Source: Geminocystis sp050753365 (GTDB taxonomy: Bacteria > Cyanobacteriota > Cyanobacteriia > Cyanobacteriales > Cyanobacteriaceae). Taken from it: 64,000 nucleotides of DNA. Both the position numbers and the translations under genes were made by a program. Below, piece by piece: positions 17,660-26,919 of the stretch. The number at the start of each line of letters is the position of its first letter. The stretch's first letter is position 1. The stretch lies in assembly GCF_050753365.1 (NCBI RefSeq), contig NZ_JBLZFY010000010.1, positions 7,350 to 71,349 of the forward strand, given 5' to 3'. The notes under the pieces were generated by a model. That model was not told the DNA's origin. It worked only from the letters and a program-made list of their open reading frames with translations, and did not search any database.

Positions 17660-20140
17660 TTAGGTTAAAATTTGCGTACCAATTAACTTTTTATAACGTC
17701 TCTCTAACTCATCTTTTAAAGAGGGAGTATCCTTTAAATATTTATGTTGTAACAAGATTTTTTCGGCGGCTTCTCTTGCTAATACTAGCACTTCTTGATC
17801 TTCCACTAAACTTGCTAAAGCAAAGTCTGGTAAACCCGATTGACGACTACCTAATACTTCACCCGGTCCTCTTAAGCGCAAATCCATTTCTGATATAAAG
17901 AAACCATCTTGTGATTGTTCTAAAACACTCAATCTCTGCATGGCATCCCCTGTTTTACTACCACTAATCAACAAACAATAGGATTTATGGCTACCTCTAC
18001 CAACCCTTCCTCTTAACTGATGGAGTTGCGACAAGCCAAATCTCTCGGCATTTTCGATTAACATTACGGTAGCATTGGGTACATCCACCCCAACCTCGAT
18101 AACGGTAGTGGAGACAATAATTTGTATATCGTTATCCCGAAAGGCATTTAAGGCATTTTCCTTTTCGATCGAACTCATCCTACCATGAAGTAAACCCACA
18201 TTAAAATCAGGGAAAATTTTGTCACTAAATTTTTGATGCTCGGCTACAGCCGCCTTTACGTCTAGCTTTTCCGATTCTTCAATCATGGGAAAAATCACAT
18301 AAGCCTGTCTTCCTTGCGCCACTTCTCGCTTAATCAAATCATAGGCTTGGAGGCGCTCTTTTCCTGTTAAAGCAGTCGTTTGAATGGGTTGTCTGCCGGG
18401 GGGTAACTCGTCAATTTGACTCACATCTAAATCCCCATGTAAGGTTAAGGCAAGGGTACGAGGAATCGGTGTCGCTGTCATGGTTAACACATGAGGTGCT
18501 TTCCCTTTCGCTAGTAATCTCGATCGTTGTTGTACTCCAAATCTATGTTGCTCATCGATGACAACTAAACCTAGATTACAAAAGTTTACAGGGTCTTGAA
18601 TTAAAGCATGAGTGCCGATTAAAAGGGGTAATTCTCCGCTTTGCAGTTGGGAATGTATCACCCTCCGTTTAGCCATTTTTGTTGACCCTGTAAGCAATTC
18701 TACGGGCAAATGGAGAAGATTAAACCACTCTACTATCTTCCTGTAATGTTGTTCTGCTAAAACTTCTGTGGGAGCCATCAAAGCCCCTTGATAGCCTGAT
18801 TGTAATGCCGTAAGAATAGCAAATACAGCTACGATCGTTTTTCCTGAACCTACATCCCCTTGTACAAGACGATTCATAGGAGAATCCGACTGTAAATCCT
18901 GTTCAATTTCATTGATAACCCGTTTTTGAGCGTTAGTCAACTTAAAGGGTAAAATCTCATTAAACTGCTCAATAAGTTGCCCATGAGGGTTAAAAGCTAC
19001 CGCTTGACGGCTTTCTTTTTCCTGTTGTTTACGGTTTAAAAAGCCTAGTTGGAGATAGAAAAATTCATCAAAAATTAGTCTTCTTCTAGCATGGCTTAAT
19101 ATTTCTTGATCTTCAGGGTAGTGTATCTGTGCGATCGCCCGTTGTAAATCGATCAAATCGTACTGTTGTTTAAGTATAGCAGGTAAAGGATCATCAATGT
19201 GTTTTAGCAAGGGGATAGCCTCCATTACTCCCTTACGAATCACATCGGCGGGGATGCCTTCGGTTAAGGGATAAACAGGTAATAAACTACCAATTTTGAA
19301 AGAATTGATATTGCCTCCGTGACTGTCTAACACCTCAAACTCAGGATTATCAAGGGTAATACCGTATTTATTTTCCTTTACTAATCCCGAAACAGCAATT
19401 AATGCACCACAAGGGTACATCCGTTTCATTTTTTCCTGCCAACCTCGATTACTATAATAATTTCCTGCATAAAAACGATTAAGTTTTAACTCTCCAGTTT
19501 GATCTTTAATGATGATACTAAGAATCGTTAATTTTTTATTTTTTGGACTACTAAAACAGTCACATTTTTTGACTTTACCAATTAAAGTAACAGTAGCACC
19601 TGCTTCTAAATCACAAATGTTAACTTTACGAGTATAATCAATATGATCCCTAGGATAATAAAATAATAAATCTCTCACTTTATAAAGACCTAATTTCATT
19701 AAAGGTTCTTTTTGTTTATAAAAAATACTCTCTAAATTAACTACTGGATCATCTAAGGTTATATTTTTGTTAGGAGTATTAACAGGCTTTATTGCAGTAT
19801 TTTTAATAATTTTTTGTTCAACTACGGGAAGAGTTTCATAACTTTGAAAATAACTATCTTCTTTTGCTTGAATTTCAGTAATTAAAATTTCTGTGTCATT
19901 AATTAAATCGATTCTTTCCTGTAAAGTTAATTGAGGATAAAGAGCGTATTGTTTAGCAATTTTTTGCCATTTAAAAGCAATTAGTAAATTATTAACAGGG
20001 GGAATATTGCCAAAAGTTAAGCATAAAAATTCATTGAAGCGATACTGTTTTCCTTGAATATTTTTATAACCTAATTCTTTCTCTATTTCTAAAGATTTTG
20101 CTATTCTTTGCCAGTCGAAATTATTATCTATCTTATTCAT
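17660..20140 (-). CDS. recG: ATP-dependent DNA helicase RecG
   Basis: RecG reverses stalled forks and drives branch migration of DNA junctions. The 826-residue protein has the cyanobacterial N-terminal extension of about 130 residues, then the wedge/OB domain (LFYYPRDHIDYTRK, GATVTLIGKVKKC), Walker A GDVGSGKT, the DEQH box VVIDEQHRFG, TMTATPIPRT, and helicase domain 2 ending in HQLRGRVGRGSHKSYC. All motifs are intact. It stands alone; the nearest upstream gene diverges. Confidence 0.97.
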   Translation of the reverse strand: MNKIDNNFDWQRIAKSLEIEKELGYKNIQGKQYRFNEFLCLTFGNIPPVNNLLIAFKWQKIAKQYALYPQLTLQERIDLINDTEILITEIQAKEDSYFQSYETLPVVEQKIIKNTAIKPVNTPNKNITLDDPVVNLESIFYKQKEPLMKLGLYKVRDLLFYYPRDHIDYTRKVNICDLEAGATVTLIGKVKKCDCFSSPKNKKLTILSIIIKDQTGELKLNRFYAGNYYSNRGWQEKMKRMYPCGALIAVSGLVKENKYGITLDNPEFEVLDSHGGNINSFKIGSLLPVYPLTEGIPADVIRKGVMEAIPLLKHIDDPLPAILKQQYDLIDLQRAIAQIHYPEDQEILSHARRRLIFDEFFYLQLGFLNRKQQEKESRQAVAFNPHGQLIEQFNEILPFKLTNAQKRVINEIEQDLQSDSPMNRLVQGDVGSGKTIVAVFAILTALQSGYQGALMAPTEVLAEQHYRKIVEWFNLLHLPVELLTGSTKMAKRRVIHSQLQSGELPLLIGTHALIQDPVNFCNLGLVVIDEQHRFGVQQRSRLLAKGKAPHVLTMTATPIPRTLALTLHGDLDVSQIDELPPGRQPIQTTALTGKERLQAYDLIKREVAQGRQAYVIFPMIEESEKLDVKAAVAEHQKFSDKIFPDFNVGLLHGRMSSIEKENALNAFRDNDIQIIVSTTVIEVGVDVPNATVMLIENAERFGLSQLHQLRGRVGRGSHKSYCLLISGSKTGDAMQRLSVLEQSQDGFFISEMDLRLRGPGEVLGSRQSGLPDFALASLVEDQEVLVLAREAAEKILLQHKYLKDTPSLKDELERRYKKLIGTQILT

Positions 20141-20416
20141 AATGGAAAAGGTTGGATTTTCATTCTCACCTTAATATTTTGTCATAGTTTCACAATTTGG
20201 TGGACAGTTTCCTTCTCATATATTCAGTGACGTAATGTACATTTTAAGTAATCAGAGAATAGAGAATAAGTACTTAGGGCTTGGTGAATAAATCACAAAG
20301 CTATTAAAATCAAAGGTTAGAGTATAATACATTTTTGAGAAAATGCACAAAAATTGAACAATAACGTTTAAAATAGTGTCATCATTGCTAAATTAACTAA
20401 CCTTTAATCCAAAGAT

Positions 20417-21853
20417 ATGCCCAATAAAGACAGTTTCAATCCTGAAGAAATTAATAATCAATTAGACCCTATTACTTCATTAATAGCAGAATTTTCTGAT
20501 CCTGCCATAGAAGAAGAAGAATTTAGAAACGATTTTTTTCAAGGCTTGTCGGGAAGACGCAAAAAAGCGGCTTTTGCTTTGAGTATTATTTGGTTAGTCA
20601 CGATCGTACTGCACTTAGTATCTTGGAGTATTTGGGTTGTGTTAATCTTGGGGTGTTTTGTCACAATTCAAGCCTTAAGATTAATGTTTGCCAAGCCTCC
20701 TGTTATCACATCCAATGAAAACATAGACAACTTACCTAAAATTTCTGTGATGGTATCCGCTAAAAATGAAGAAGCGGTAGTAGGAAAATTAGTGAAAATG
20801 TTGTCAAGTTTCGACTATCCTCAAGATTTATACGAGTTTTGGGTGATTAATGATAATAGTATCGATCGAACTGGTATGATTTTAGATGAATTAGCAAAGA
20901 AATATCCTCAATTAAAAGTTTTACACCGAGACAACACCGCCAAAGGGGGGAAATCGGGCGCTTTAAATCAAGCCTTTGCTTTAACCACTGGAGATATTGT
21001 CGGGGTATTTGATGCTGATGCCATTGCCTCCCCCGACTTATTAAGAAAAATAGTACCCTTATTTACTGACAAAATAGGCGCAATTCAAGTCAGAAAATCT
21101 ATTAGTAATGCCGATGAAAATTTTTGGACATTAGGGCAATCCGTAGAGATGGCGTTAGATAGTTACTTTCAACAACAAAGAATCGCCTGTGGAGGTATGG
21201 GAGAATTAAGGGGAAATGGGCAATTTGTACTTCGTCAAGCCTTAGAAAGTTGTGGAGGGTGGAATGAAGAAACCATCACCGATGATCTCGATCTTACCAT
21301 TCGTTTACACTTGGATCAATGGGATATAGGTATTTTAGAACATCCTGCCGTAGAAGAAGAAGGAGTTAAAAGTTCGATCGCACTGTGGCATCAAAGAAAT
21401 CGTTGGGCTGAAGGCGGTTATCAACGTTATTTCGACTATTGGCGTTTTATCCTGAGTAATCGCTTAAATTGGAGCAAAAAATTCGATTTACTTTACTTCT
21501 TCTTAGTACAATATATCTTTCCCACTGCTGCTATTCCCGACTTAGTGATGGTAATTACCCGTCATCAGATTCCCTTAATTGCGCCCTTAACCAGTCTTAC
21601 CCTCATTTTGGCATATTGGGGAATGTTTACAGGCTTAAAAAGAACAAAACTAGACAATATCACCATTGGGGATAACTTAAAAATGATGACTAAAAGTCTC
21701 TTAGGGATGATATATATGACTCATTGGTTTTTCGTGATGCCTTTTACCACTGCTAGAATGTCTATTCGTCAAAAACAACTCAAATGGGTTAAAACCGTTC
21801 ACGAAGGTTCATCGGATGATTTAGAATTAGGAGATGCTGAAAAAGTATTTTGA
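20417..21853 (+). CDS. mgdA: Processive GT2 glycosyltransferase, likely monoglucosyldiacylglycerol synthase
   Basis: Transfers glucose from UDP-glucose to diacylglycerol, the first step of cyanobacterial galactolipid synthesis, if the assignment is right. The 478-residue length and layout match Synechocystis Sll1377: a FFQGLSGRRKKAAFAL segment leads into two N-terminal membrane helices (about 53-95), then the GT2 core with VINDNSIDRTG, VFDADA, ETITDDLD and the QRNRWAEGG acceptor motif, and three or four C-terminal helices. It is related to cellulose-synthase-like enzymes, so a role in the neighbouring polysaccharide locus cannot be excluded, but the family resemblance favours the lipid enzyme. 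Confidence 0.85.
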   Translation: MPNKDSFNPEEINNQLDPITSLIAEFSDPAIEEEEFRNDFFQGLSGRRKKAAFALSIIWLVTIVLHLVSWSIWVVLILGCFVTIQALRLMFAKPPVITSNENIDNLPKISVMVSAKNEEAVVGKLVKMLSSFDYPQDLYEFWVINDNSIDRTGMILDELAKKYPQLKVLHRDNTAKGGKSGALNQAFALTTGDIVGVFDADAIASPDLLRKIVPLFTDKIGAIQVRKSISNADENFWTLGQSVEMALDSYFQQQRIACGGMGELRGNGQFVLRQALESCGGWNEETITDDLDLTIRLHLDQWDIGILEHPAVEEEGVKSSIALWHQRNRWAEGGYQRYFDYWRFILSNRLNWSKKFDLLYFFLVQYIFPTAAIPDLVMVITRHQIPLIAPLTSLTLILAYWGMFTGLKRTKLDNITIGDNLKMMTKSLLGMIYMTHWFFVMPFTTARMSIRQKQLKWVKTVHEGSSDDLELGDAEKVF

Positions 21854-21875
21854 TTAACAAAAGTAATCGATAATA

Positions 21876-21911
21876 GTAGGTTGGGTTAGCGTTAGCGTAA
21901 CCCAAAAATAA
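21876..21911. repeat. 36-bp palindromic repeat, copy 1
   Basis: GTAGGTTGGGTTAGCG continues into TTAGCGTAACCCAAAAATAA. TTGGGTTA and TAACCCAA form a hairpin with a short loop. An identical 36-bp copy, same orientation, lies at 41179-41214. It may serve as a processing or stop signal after mgdA. Confidence 0.85.
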
Positions 21912-22001
21912 TTGGCTCTTCTACAATAATGACCACTTTTATTTTTCCAGTAGAACTAACACCAGACAATTACAAATAGTTTAATAGAATTTCGATCGAG
22001 A

Positions 22002-22985
22002 TTAAGCCGCCCCCGAATCTTTAGAAAAGATAACCAGAATGGTTTTTAAGATTAATTTGAAATCATACATTAAACTCCAATTTTCCTGATAACGTAAGTC
22101 AAGTTTAATCACGTCTTCAAAATCACGAATTTTCGATCGACCGTTTACCTGCCATTCTCCACTTAAACCGGGGCGCACATCTAACCTTTGCCAGTTAGGT
22201 ACTTCATATTGTTCTACTTCGTTGGGAGTTGGGGGGCGAGTACCGATTAAACTCATTTCTCCTTTGACTACGTTCCAAAATTGGGGAAATTCGTCTAAAC
22301 TGGTTTTGCGTAAAAATTTACCAACACGGGTAATACGAGGATCATTTTCATTTTTGAAAAATGCCCCCTGTGCCTGATTATCAATAGTAGCTTTTAAGGC
22401 TTCGGCATTTGTCACCATCGATCGAAATTTCCAAATTTTAAATCTTTTGCCCATCCAACCGCAACGAGTTTGACTAAATAAAATCGGACCCGGACTGTCT
22501 AATTTTATCGCAATGGCGACGGGAATAAACAAAATTGCCACAAATCCTAAACCCATTAATCCGCCGATAATGTCGATTAAACGCTTGGTTTTCGATCGAA
22601 CTGAAGGATGGGTGACAGAGGGTAAATCCTTTAATTTAGAACCAGAAATGGGAATAGTAGGCTCTGTATGGGCAATAATGGGCAATACTTTTTCCATGCC
22701 AATTAAAGAAAATACCTCCGCCACTTGGGGCAGAATACTCCATATTTGTAAAACAATTTTTTGTTCCTTAGTAAATTTAATCATGCTAACTAAAGAACCA
22801 ATACCGCTACTATCAATAAATTTAGTCTTACCAAAATCTAAAATAATTTTCTCTATGGTTTTTTCCTCTATCCATTGACGATATTCTTTTTTTAAAGCCA
22901 TTGCCTCCATTACCGTTAATTTAGGTGGCATTTGAACTAACAAAGTATTTTTTATGGAAGTGAGAATGAATTTTTGATCTGTCAT
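22002..22985 (-). CDS. STAS domain fused to a polysaccharide priming sugar transferase
   Basis: Residues 10-105 are a STAS (anti-sigma-factor antagonist) domain with the conserved FIDSSGIGSL (Asp58-Ser59-Ser60-Gly61), where RsbV/SpoIIAA proteins are phosphorylated. Residues 128-327 are a monotopic phosphoglycosyltransferase of the WcaJ/PglC group: KRLIDIIGGLMGL re-entrant helix, DSPGPILFSQTR, FKIWKFRSM, the catalytic Asp-Glu pair in TSLDEFPQF (231-232), MSLIGTRPP and RPGLSGEWQVNGRS. Such enzymes put the first sugar phosphate on undecaprenyl phosphate. A fusion with an apparently phosphorylatable STAS domain suggests that initiation is under partner-switch control; an RsbW-like kinase is encoded at 40663-41133. 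That link is inference. Confidence 0.92.
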   Translation of the reverse strand: MTDQKFILTSIKNTLLVQMPPKLTVMEAMALKKEYRQWIEEKTIEKIILDFGKTKFIDSSGIGSLVSMIKFTKEQKIVLQIWSILPQVAEVFSLIGMEKVLPIIAHTEPTIPISGSKLKDLPSVTHPSVRSKTKRLIDIIGGLMGLGFVAILFIPVAIAIKLDSPGPILFSQTRCGWMGKRFKIWKFRSMVTNAEALKATIDNQAQGAFFKNENDPRITRVGKFLRKTSLDEFPQFWNVVKGEMSLIGTRPPTPNEVEQYEVPNWQRLDVRPGLSGEWQVNGRSKIRDFEDVIKLDLRYQENWSLMYDFKLILKTILVIFSKDSGAA

Positions 22986-23300
22986 ATATTTAGTGGGAGA
23001 GTCAAAAGATATTGGTAAAGATAGGGAGAGTTAAGAATTAAGAGTTAAGAATGAAAAAAGAAGAAATAAATATTCAGGTAATATCTCATAATCCGCCAAG
23101 AAATAAATTTCATGGAACCAATAGCCCAAGTCAGCTAAAGCGACTCATTTCAGAAGATTCAACTATATTTTCTTTGTATTTTATCATTTTAAAAGATATT
23201 TACGAAATCGCTTTAGCAGATTTTCGCTGTTAGCTTCGTCAATTTATTGCGAAGTGGGTAATAATGTTAACCTTATCAATCTGCTAGACACCTCCCACTC
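22986..23300. other. Intergenic region upstream of the STAS-transferase gene
   Basis: 315 bp. A 60-codon frame on the plus strand (23051-23233) has no recognisable content and I do not call it. A pair of AGTTAAGAATTAAG direct repeats lies at about 23028-23053, and GCTAAAGCGA / TCGCTTTAGC (23136-23145 and 23207-23216) form a 10-bp inverted repeat. Nothing else is seen. Confidence 0.4.
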
Positions 23301-23792
23301 TCAAGATAAAGATTCGATCGAACCAAAACGTTGCTCTAAACTCTGGCAAAGCGCGATCGCACTCTGAAAGGTAACATCGCTAATAGATACTTGACGAGGA
23401 TTATAGATAAAACGAATTAAATCCCCCGGACACCATGCCACAGGGATATTCATTTGTTCCATCGCCATAGCTAACTCAATTTGATGATCGTCAACGTGTT
23501 CTTTAAATTTTTGCGATCGAGATACCAAAATATAAGGTTTATCGAGAGAATCCAATAACAATAAAGTACCCTCTCCACAATGACTAATCACTAGACGAGC
23601 TTGATTGATCAAAGAGCGAAACATATCTTCCTTGACAAAACGATAAACCTTCGCCCCTGTAGGTAATACGGTACAATTACCATATTGAACGATAATTTCT
23701 TCATCAATCAGATTTGATTCTAATAAAACCTCAATCCAGTGCATGAGGCGATTAAAGGGGAATTGTTCTGTACCAACGGTGACAAAAATCAT
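23301..23792 (-). CDS. PssE/Alg13-like glycosyltransferase catalytic subunit (orphan)
   Basis: A 163-residue protein of the GT28 C-terminal type: IFVTVGTEQFPFNRL at the start, then VYRFVKEDMF, LVISHCGEGTLL and PYILVSRSQKFKEHVDDHQ. In known systems (PssD/PssE, Cps14F/G, Alg14/Alg13) this subunit works only with a membrane partner encoded just upstream. Here the partner survives only as a 3' scrap (next entry) whose stop overlaps this start as ATGA. The catalytic subunit is complete, but it probably has no partner unless one is encoded elsewhere. Confidence 0.85.
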   Translation of the reverse strand: MIFVTVGTEQFPFNRLMHWIEVLLESNLIDEEIIVQYGNCTVLPTGAKVYRFVKEDMFRSLINQARLVISHCGEGTLLLLDSLDKPYILVSRSQKFKEHVDDHQIELAMAMEQMNIPVAWCPGDLIRFIYNPRQVSISDVTFQSAIALCQSLEQRFGSIESLS

Positions 23793-23902
23793 ATATTTTT
23801 GAGAGGAATAACTAATTCAGCTTGAGGATAACGAGTTTGTAGTTGAGGCCACTGTACATAAAGTACACTCAAAAAAGGTAATAATCGTTCTTCGAGGTTC
23901 TT
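23789..23902 (-). pseudogene. 3' remnant of a pssD/Alg14-like partner gene
   Basis: Reading upstream from a TGA that overlaps the pssE ATG, the minus strand encodes LEERLLPFLSVL then YVQWPQLQTRYPQAEL, which resembles the C-terminus of PssD/Cps14F proteins. The upstream part is lost: the sequence joins the 3' part of a GT2 gene that reads another frame over the same bases. Junction near 23880-23902. Assignment rests on my reading of the family ending. Confidence 0.65.
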
Positions 23903-24797
23903 CAATGATTATACGCCAATGATATTTTATGGCTTCAAAAAATAATTTGAAGGCTACTTGGGGCGATCGTAATCTGACAGCCCTTCTTGCTAAGTATCGT
24001 AATTGATAGGCTCTAGCTTTATTACCCCATTTCTTGATAAATTCAGGGTTATAGGTTTCGGTTTTGTGTAAAATCCTTTCCCATGCTTCATACTGCGATC
24101 GAATATTTGCTGATAATCCCTTCTCATTGACTCGATAAAGGGTTAAAGAATTGGGAATGCCTTCAATGTGCCAGTTAGTTTGTAGAGCAATGCGTAACCA
24201 ACATTCAATATCTTCTGACTGTCGAAAAGTATCATCAAAATAAAAATCTTCTATTTCGCCATAAAGATTCTCTTGAAATTTGATTCCCTCTAAGGTTTCT
24301 CTCCGAATGACTACCGCCGAACCGTTACTAATAGGATTACGACAAAATAGATAATCAGGGGTAATGTTGGTTAATTGGGGGATTTGATAAATACCTAAAG
24401 CCTTCCCTTCAATATCGATGAATTCAGAGCGAGAAAAACTAACCCCTACGGTGGGATTGTGATCTAAATGCTGAACATGATACTCTAATTTTTCAGGTAG
24501 CCAAAGATCATCGGCATCAACAAACGCTAAATATTCTCCTTGACTATGACGAATCCCTGTATTTCTTGCTCCTGCTAGTCCTCTATTTTGCTGATGAACA
24601 ATTTTAATGCGTTCTGGGGATACTTTGTTCTGTTGTTCGATCGATTCTTGACAAAGTTCGATACTTCGATCGGTGCTACCATCATCAACAATAATTAGTT
24701 CAAAATCCGAATAAGTTTGATTTAACACCGATTCTAAAGTTTGCAGTACAGTAGTTTGTGAATTATAAACGGGAATGATGACTGATACTTTCGTCAT
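23817..24797 (-). CDS. GT2 family glycosyltransferase, C-terminus altered
   Basis: A cytoplasmic inverting transferase with an N-terminal GT-A fold: VSVIIPVYNSQTTVLQTLES, the nucleotide-binding VDDGSTDRS, NRGLAGARNTGIRHSQGEY and the metal-binding VDADDLW. It is a clear paralogue of the gene at 34451-35470 (about the same domain order and long shared blocks). The last ~20 residues (FFECTLCTVASTTNSLSSS) are out-of-frame translation of the pssD remnant, while the paralogue has a hydrophobic tail there. The catalytic part is intact. Confidence 0.88.
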   Translation of the reverse strand: MTKVSVIIPVYNSQTTVLQTLESVLNQTYSDFELIIVDDGSTDRSIELCQESIEQQNKVSPERIKIVHQQNRGLAGARNTGIRHSQGEYLAFVDADDLWLPEKLEYHVQHLDHNPTVGVSFSRSEFIDIEGKALGIYQIPQLTNITPDYLFCRNPISNGSAVVIRRETLEGIKFQENLYGEIEDFYFDDTFRQSEDIECWLRIALQTNWHIEGIPNSLTLYRVNEKGLSANIRSQYEAWERILHKTETYNPEFIKKWGNKARAYQLRYLARRAVRLRSPQVAFKLFFEAIKYHWRIIIEEPRRTIITFFECTLCTVASTTNSLSSS

Positions 24798-24944
24798 GAT
24801 TTTAAAATTGATTGATCGATCGTGCTTGTCCTCTTTTCCTAAATTTTATCTTGTTTTTTGTGTGAGAAAATTATTATTAAATTTTTGTTACCATAACCAT
24901 CTAATTAGCTTTTGTGGTATTTGATCCCCCCTAAGTACCAACTT

Positions 24945-25604
24945 TTACCAAACTTTCGGTTGAAACTCGTTAGAATTAATAATAGTCATATTTTCTCCTG
25001 ATGGAGTCATCACGAATAAACCTTGACTATAAGCATAATTAGCGACTTCATCCGTCACCACCATAGCCGCCACTGCTCCCAATGCCCTCATATTTTTGTA
25101 TCGTGACATTAAGGGTTTAAACTTTTCTAATCTTTGTAAATGTTCATCCACATCCCTTTGAGTTAATTTGCTTTTTACTTCTACCAATACCACTTCAGTA
25201 TTATTTACTAATAATAAATCAATTTCTAAACCGCCTTCTGCCCTTTTCACCACTACATCAGATTGTAATTCATGGACATCAATACCTCTTTCTTGAAACA
25301 AACGTACAGCAGATGGACGTACTTGCCACTCCACAAACTCTCCTAAACGATTTCCTAGTTTCCCAATTTCTTGGCTTACTTGTTTTATTCGGCGATCAGT
25401 TTCTTGCATTCGGCGATCGGTTTCTTGAGATTGTTCTTTAAGGATACGTTCAGTTTCTTGAAATTGTTCTTTAAGAATACGCTCGGTTTCTTGGGAACGT
25501 CTTTCTGTCTCTAAAGATTGTTCTTTGATAATACGCTCTGTTTCTTTTTGGGCGTTAATTAATTCACCTAATAATTGCCAAACTTCTTCTGCTGTATTTA
25601 CCAT
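24945..25604 (-). CDS. Coiled-coil protein with PD-(D/E)XK-like domain (DUF3782 type)
   Basis: Residues 15-75 are a coiled coil built from an 11-residue repeat (QETERILKEQS and variants), visible also as direct repeats in the DNA at about 25390-25540. The C-terminal half (90-210) looks like a restriction-endonuclease fold: EGGLEIDLLLVNNTEVVLVEVKSKL holds the spaced acidic residue and the ExK pair. Such proteins are common and multicopy in cyanobacteria; their activity is mostly unproven. It is probably a passenger in the polysaccharide locus. Confidence 0.75.
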   Translation of the reverse strand: MVNTAEEVWQLLGELINAQKETERIIKEQSLETERRSQETERILKEQFQETERILKEQSQETDRRMQETDRRIKQVSQEIGKLGNRLGEFVEWQVRPSAVRLFQERGIDVHELQSDVVVKRAEGGLEIDLLLVNNTEVVLVEVKSKLTQRDVDEHLQRLEKFKPLMSRYKNMRALGAVAAMVVTDEVANYAYSQGLFVMTPSGENMTIINSNEFQPKVW

Positions 25605-25799
25605 ATTTTTATTACATCTATTCTTTCTCCACCTAAAATTATAAGCTAGTTTGTATTTAGATGGTAGGGAAGAGGAAAAAGGAATAATTTTCAGTTGTGC
25701 ATAAGACTTCGGGGGTTTAAATTTGGCTAAATATACTAATATATTTTCCTACCTTTTTGAATATGATCGATAATATTAGGTGTGAATCTAAGATCACCT

Positions 25800-25922
25800 A
25801 AGTTGCTAGTTATAAAAAACTGTTCAAATTAGGCATCAAAAAGGTTTATTTTAATGAAAAATCACACTAATTTTAGATATTTAGTATAAATAATTACAGT
25901 TTAAGCTAGTAACTAGCAACTT
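25800..25922. repeat. 123-bp element with perfect 13-bp inverted ends
   Basis: AAGTTGCTAGTTA at 25800-25812 and TAACTAGCAACTT at 25910-25922 are exact reverse complements. The interior has no frame. It sits in the 411-bp gap upstream of the sulfotransferase gene, so it could be a small non-autonomous element or part of that gene's control region. An AGGTGTGA/TCACCT hairpin adjoins its left side. Confidence 0.65.
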
Positions 25923-26015
25923 GCGTTAAGATAATATTTTGAGTGAAAAATTACATCGTAATCAGAGACATTTTGAACACCCTACTATCAACCTAACTTT
26001 TAATAATTTTAATCT

Positions 26016-26903
26016 ATGACACTACCTAATTTTTTAATTATTGGGGCGGCGAAAGCAGGTACAACGGCTTTACATTCCTACTTAAAACAACATCCGCAAA
26101 TTTATATGACTCCTGATAAGGAGACTAATTTTTTCGCTTTTGAGGGGGAAACTTTAAAGTTTAATGGTATTGGCGATCGAGCGATCGAACAATTTTCTAT
26201 TACTGATTTAGCCACCTATGAGCAAGAATTTCAAGGGGTAAAAGAAGAAAAAGCCATCGGCGAAGCCTGTCCATTATATCTCTATAATGAAAAAGCCGTT
26301 GAGAGAATTTATCACTATATTCCTAACGCCAAGCTCATTGTAATTTTAAGAAATCCTGTCGATCGAGCCTATGCTAACTTTTTACACTTAATTAGAGACG
26401 ATCGAGAACCCGAAAAGGACTTTGGAAAAGCCTTAGAAGCAGAGTTCGATCGCATCGCTAATCATTGGGAATGGTTTTGGCATTATATTCAATTAGGTTT
26501 TTATCACCTTCAATTAGAGAGATATTATCAGCAGTTTAACCCCGATCAAATTCGTGTTTATTTGTATGAAGATTTAAGAGACGATGCCCTCAAATTAATT
26601 CAAAATATTTTTGCTTTTTTAGAAGTAGAAACCAACTTTGAACCCGATATGACAATTCGCCCGAATAAGTCGGGAATGCCAAAAAATGAATTATTACATA
26701 AATTATTAACAAAACCGAATCCTTTAAAAAGTTTAGTTAAACCCTTATTACCAGCCTCTTTTCGCCAAAAAATTCAACATAAAAATTTACAAACCCCCAC
26801 TATCACACCAGAAGTTAGAGAAAAATTAATTAATATTTATAAAGAAGATATTTTAGCCTGTCAGAAATTAATCGATCGAGATCTTTCGTCATGGTTATCT
26901 TAA
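26016..26903 (+). CDS. PAPS-dependent sulfotransferase
   Basis: A 295-residue soluble sulfotransferase. The 5'-phosphosulfate loop is IIGAAKAGTTALHSYLKQHP (residues 8-27) and the 3'-phosphate-binding motif is VILRNPVDRAYANFLH. In this setting it most likely sulfates sugar units of the exopolysaccharide on the cytoplasmic side, as in sulfated cyanobacterial polymers. It opens a three-gene run (sulfotransferase, GT4, polymerase) with gaps of 16 and 87 bp. Confidence 0.9.
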   Translation: MTLPNFLIIGAAKAGTTALHSYLKQHPQIYMTPDKETNFFAFEGETLKFNGIGDRAIEQFSITDLATYEQEFQGVKEEKAIGEACPLYLYNEKAVERIYHYIPNAKLIVILRNPVDRAYANFLHLIRDDREPEKDFGKALEAEFDRIANHWEWFWHYIQLGFYHLQLERYYQQFNPDQIRVYLYEDLRDDALKLIQNIFAFLEVETNFEPDMTIRPNKSGMPKNELLHKLLTKPNPLKSLVKPLLPASFRQKIQHKNLQTPTITPEVREKLINIYKEDILACQKLIDRDLSSWLS

Positions 26904-26919
26904 TAAAAATATAAAACTT

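Noticed and set aside
20417..21853. Cellulose synthase as the call for the processive GT2
   Set aside because: Too short, no PilZ domain, and layout and motifs fit the Sll1377-type lipid glucosyltransferase better.
23051..23233. 60-codon plus-strand frame upstream of the STAS-transferase
   Set aside because: No recognisable content, no homology that I can see, and it spans an inverted repeat.
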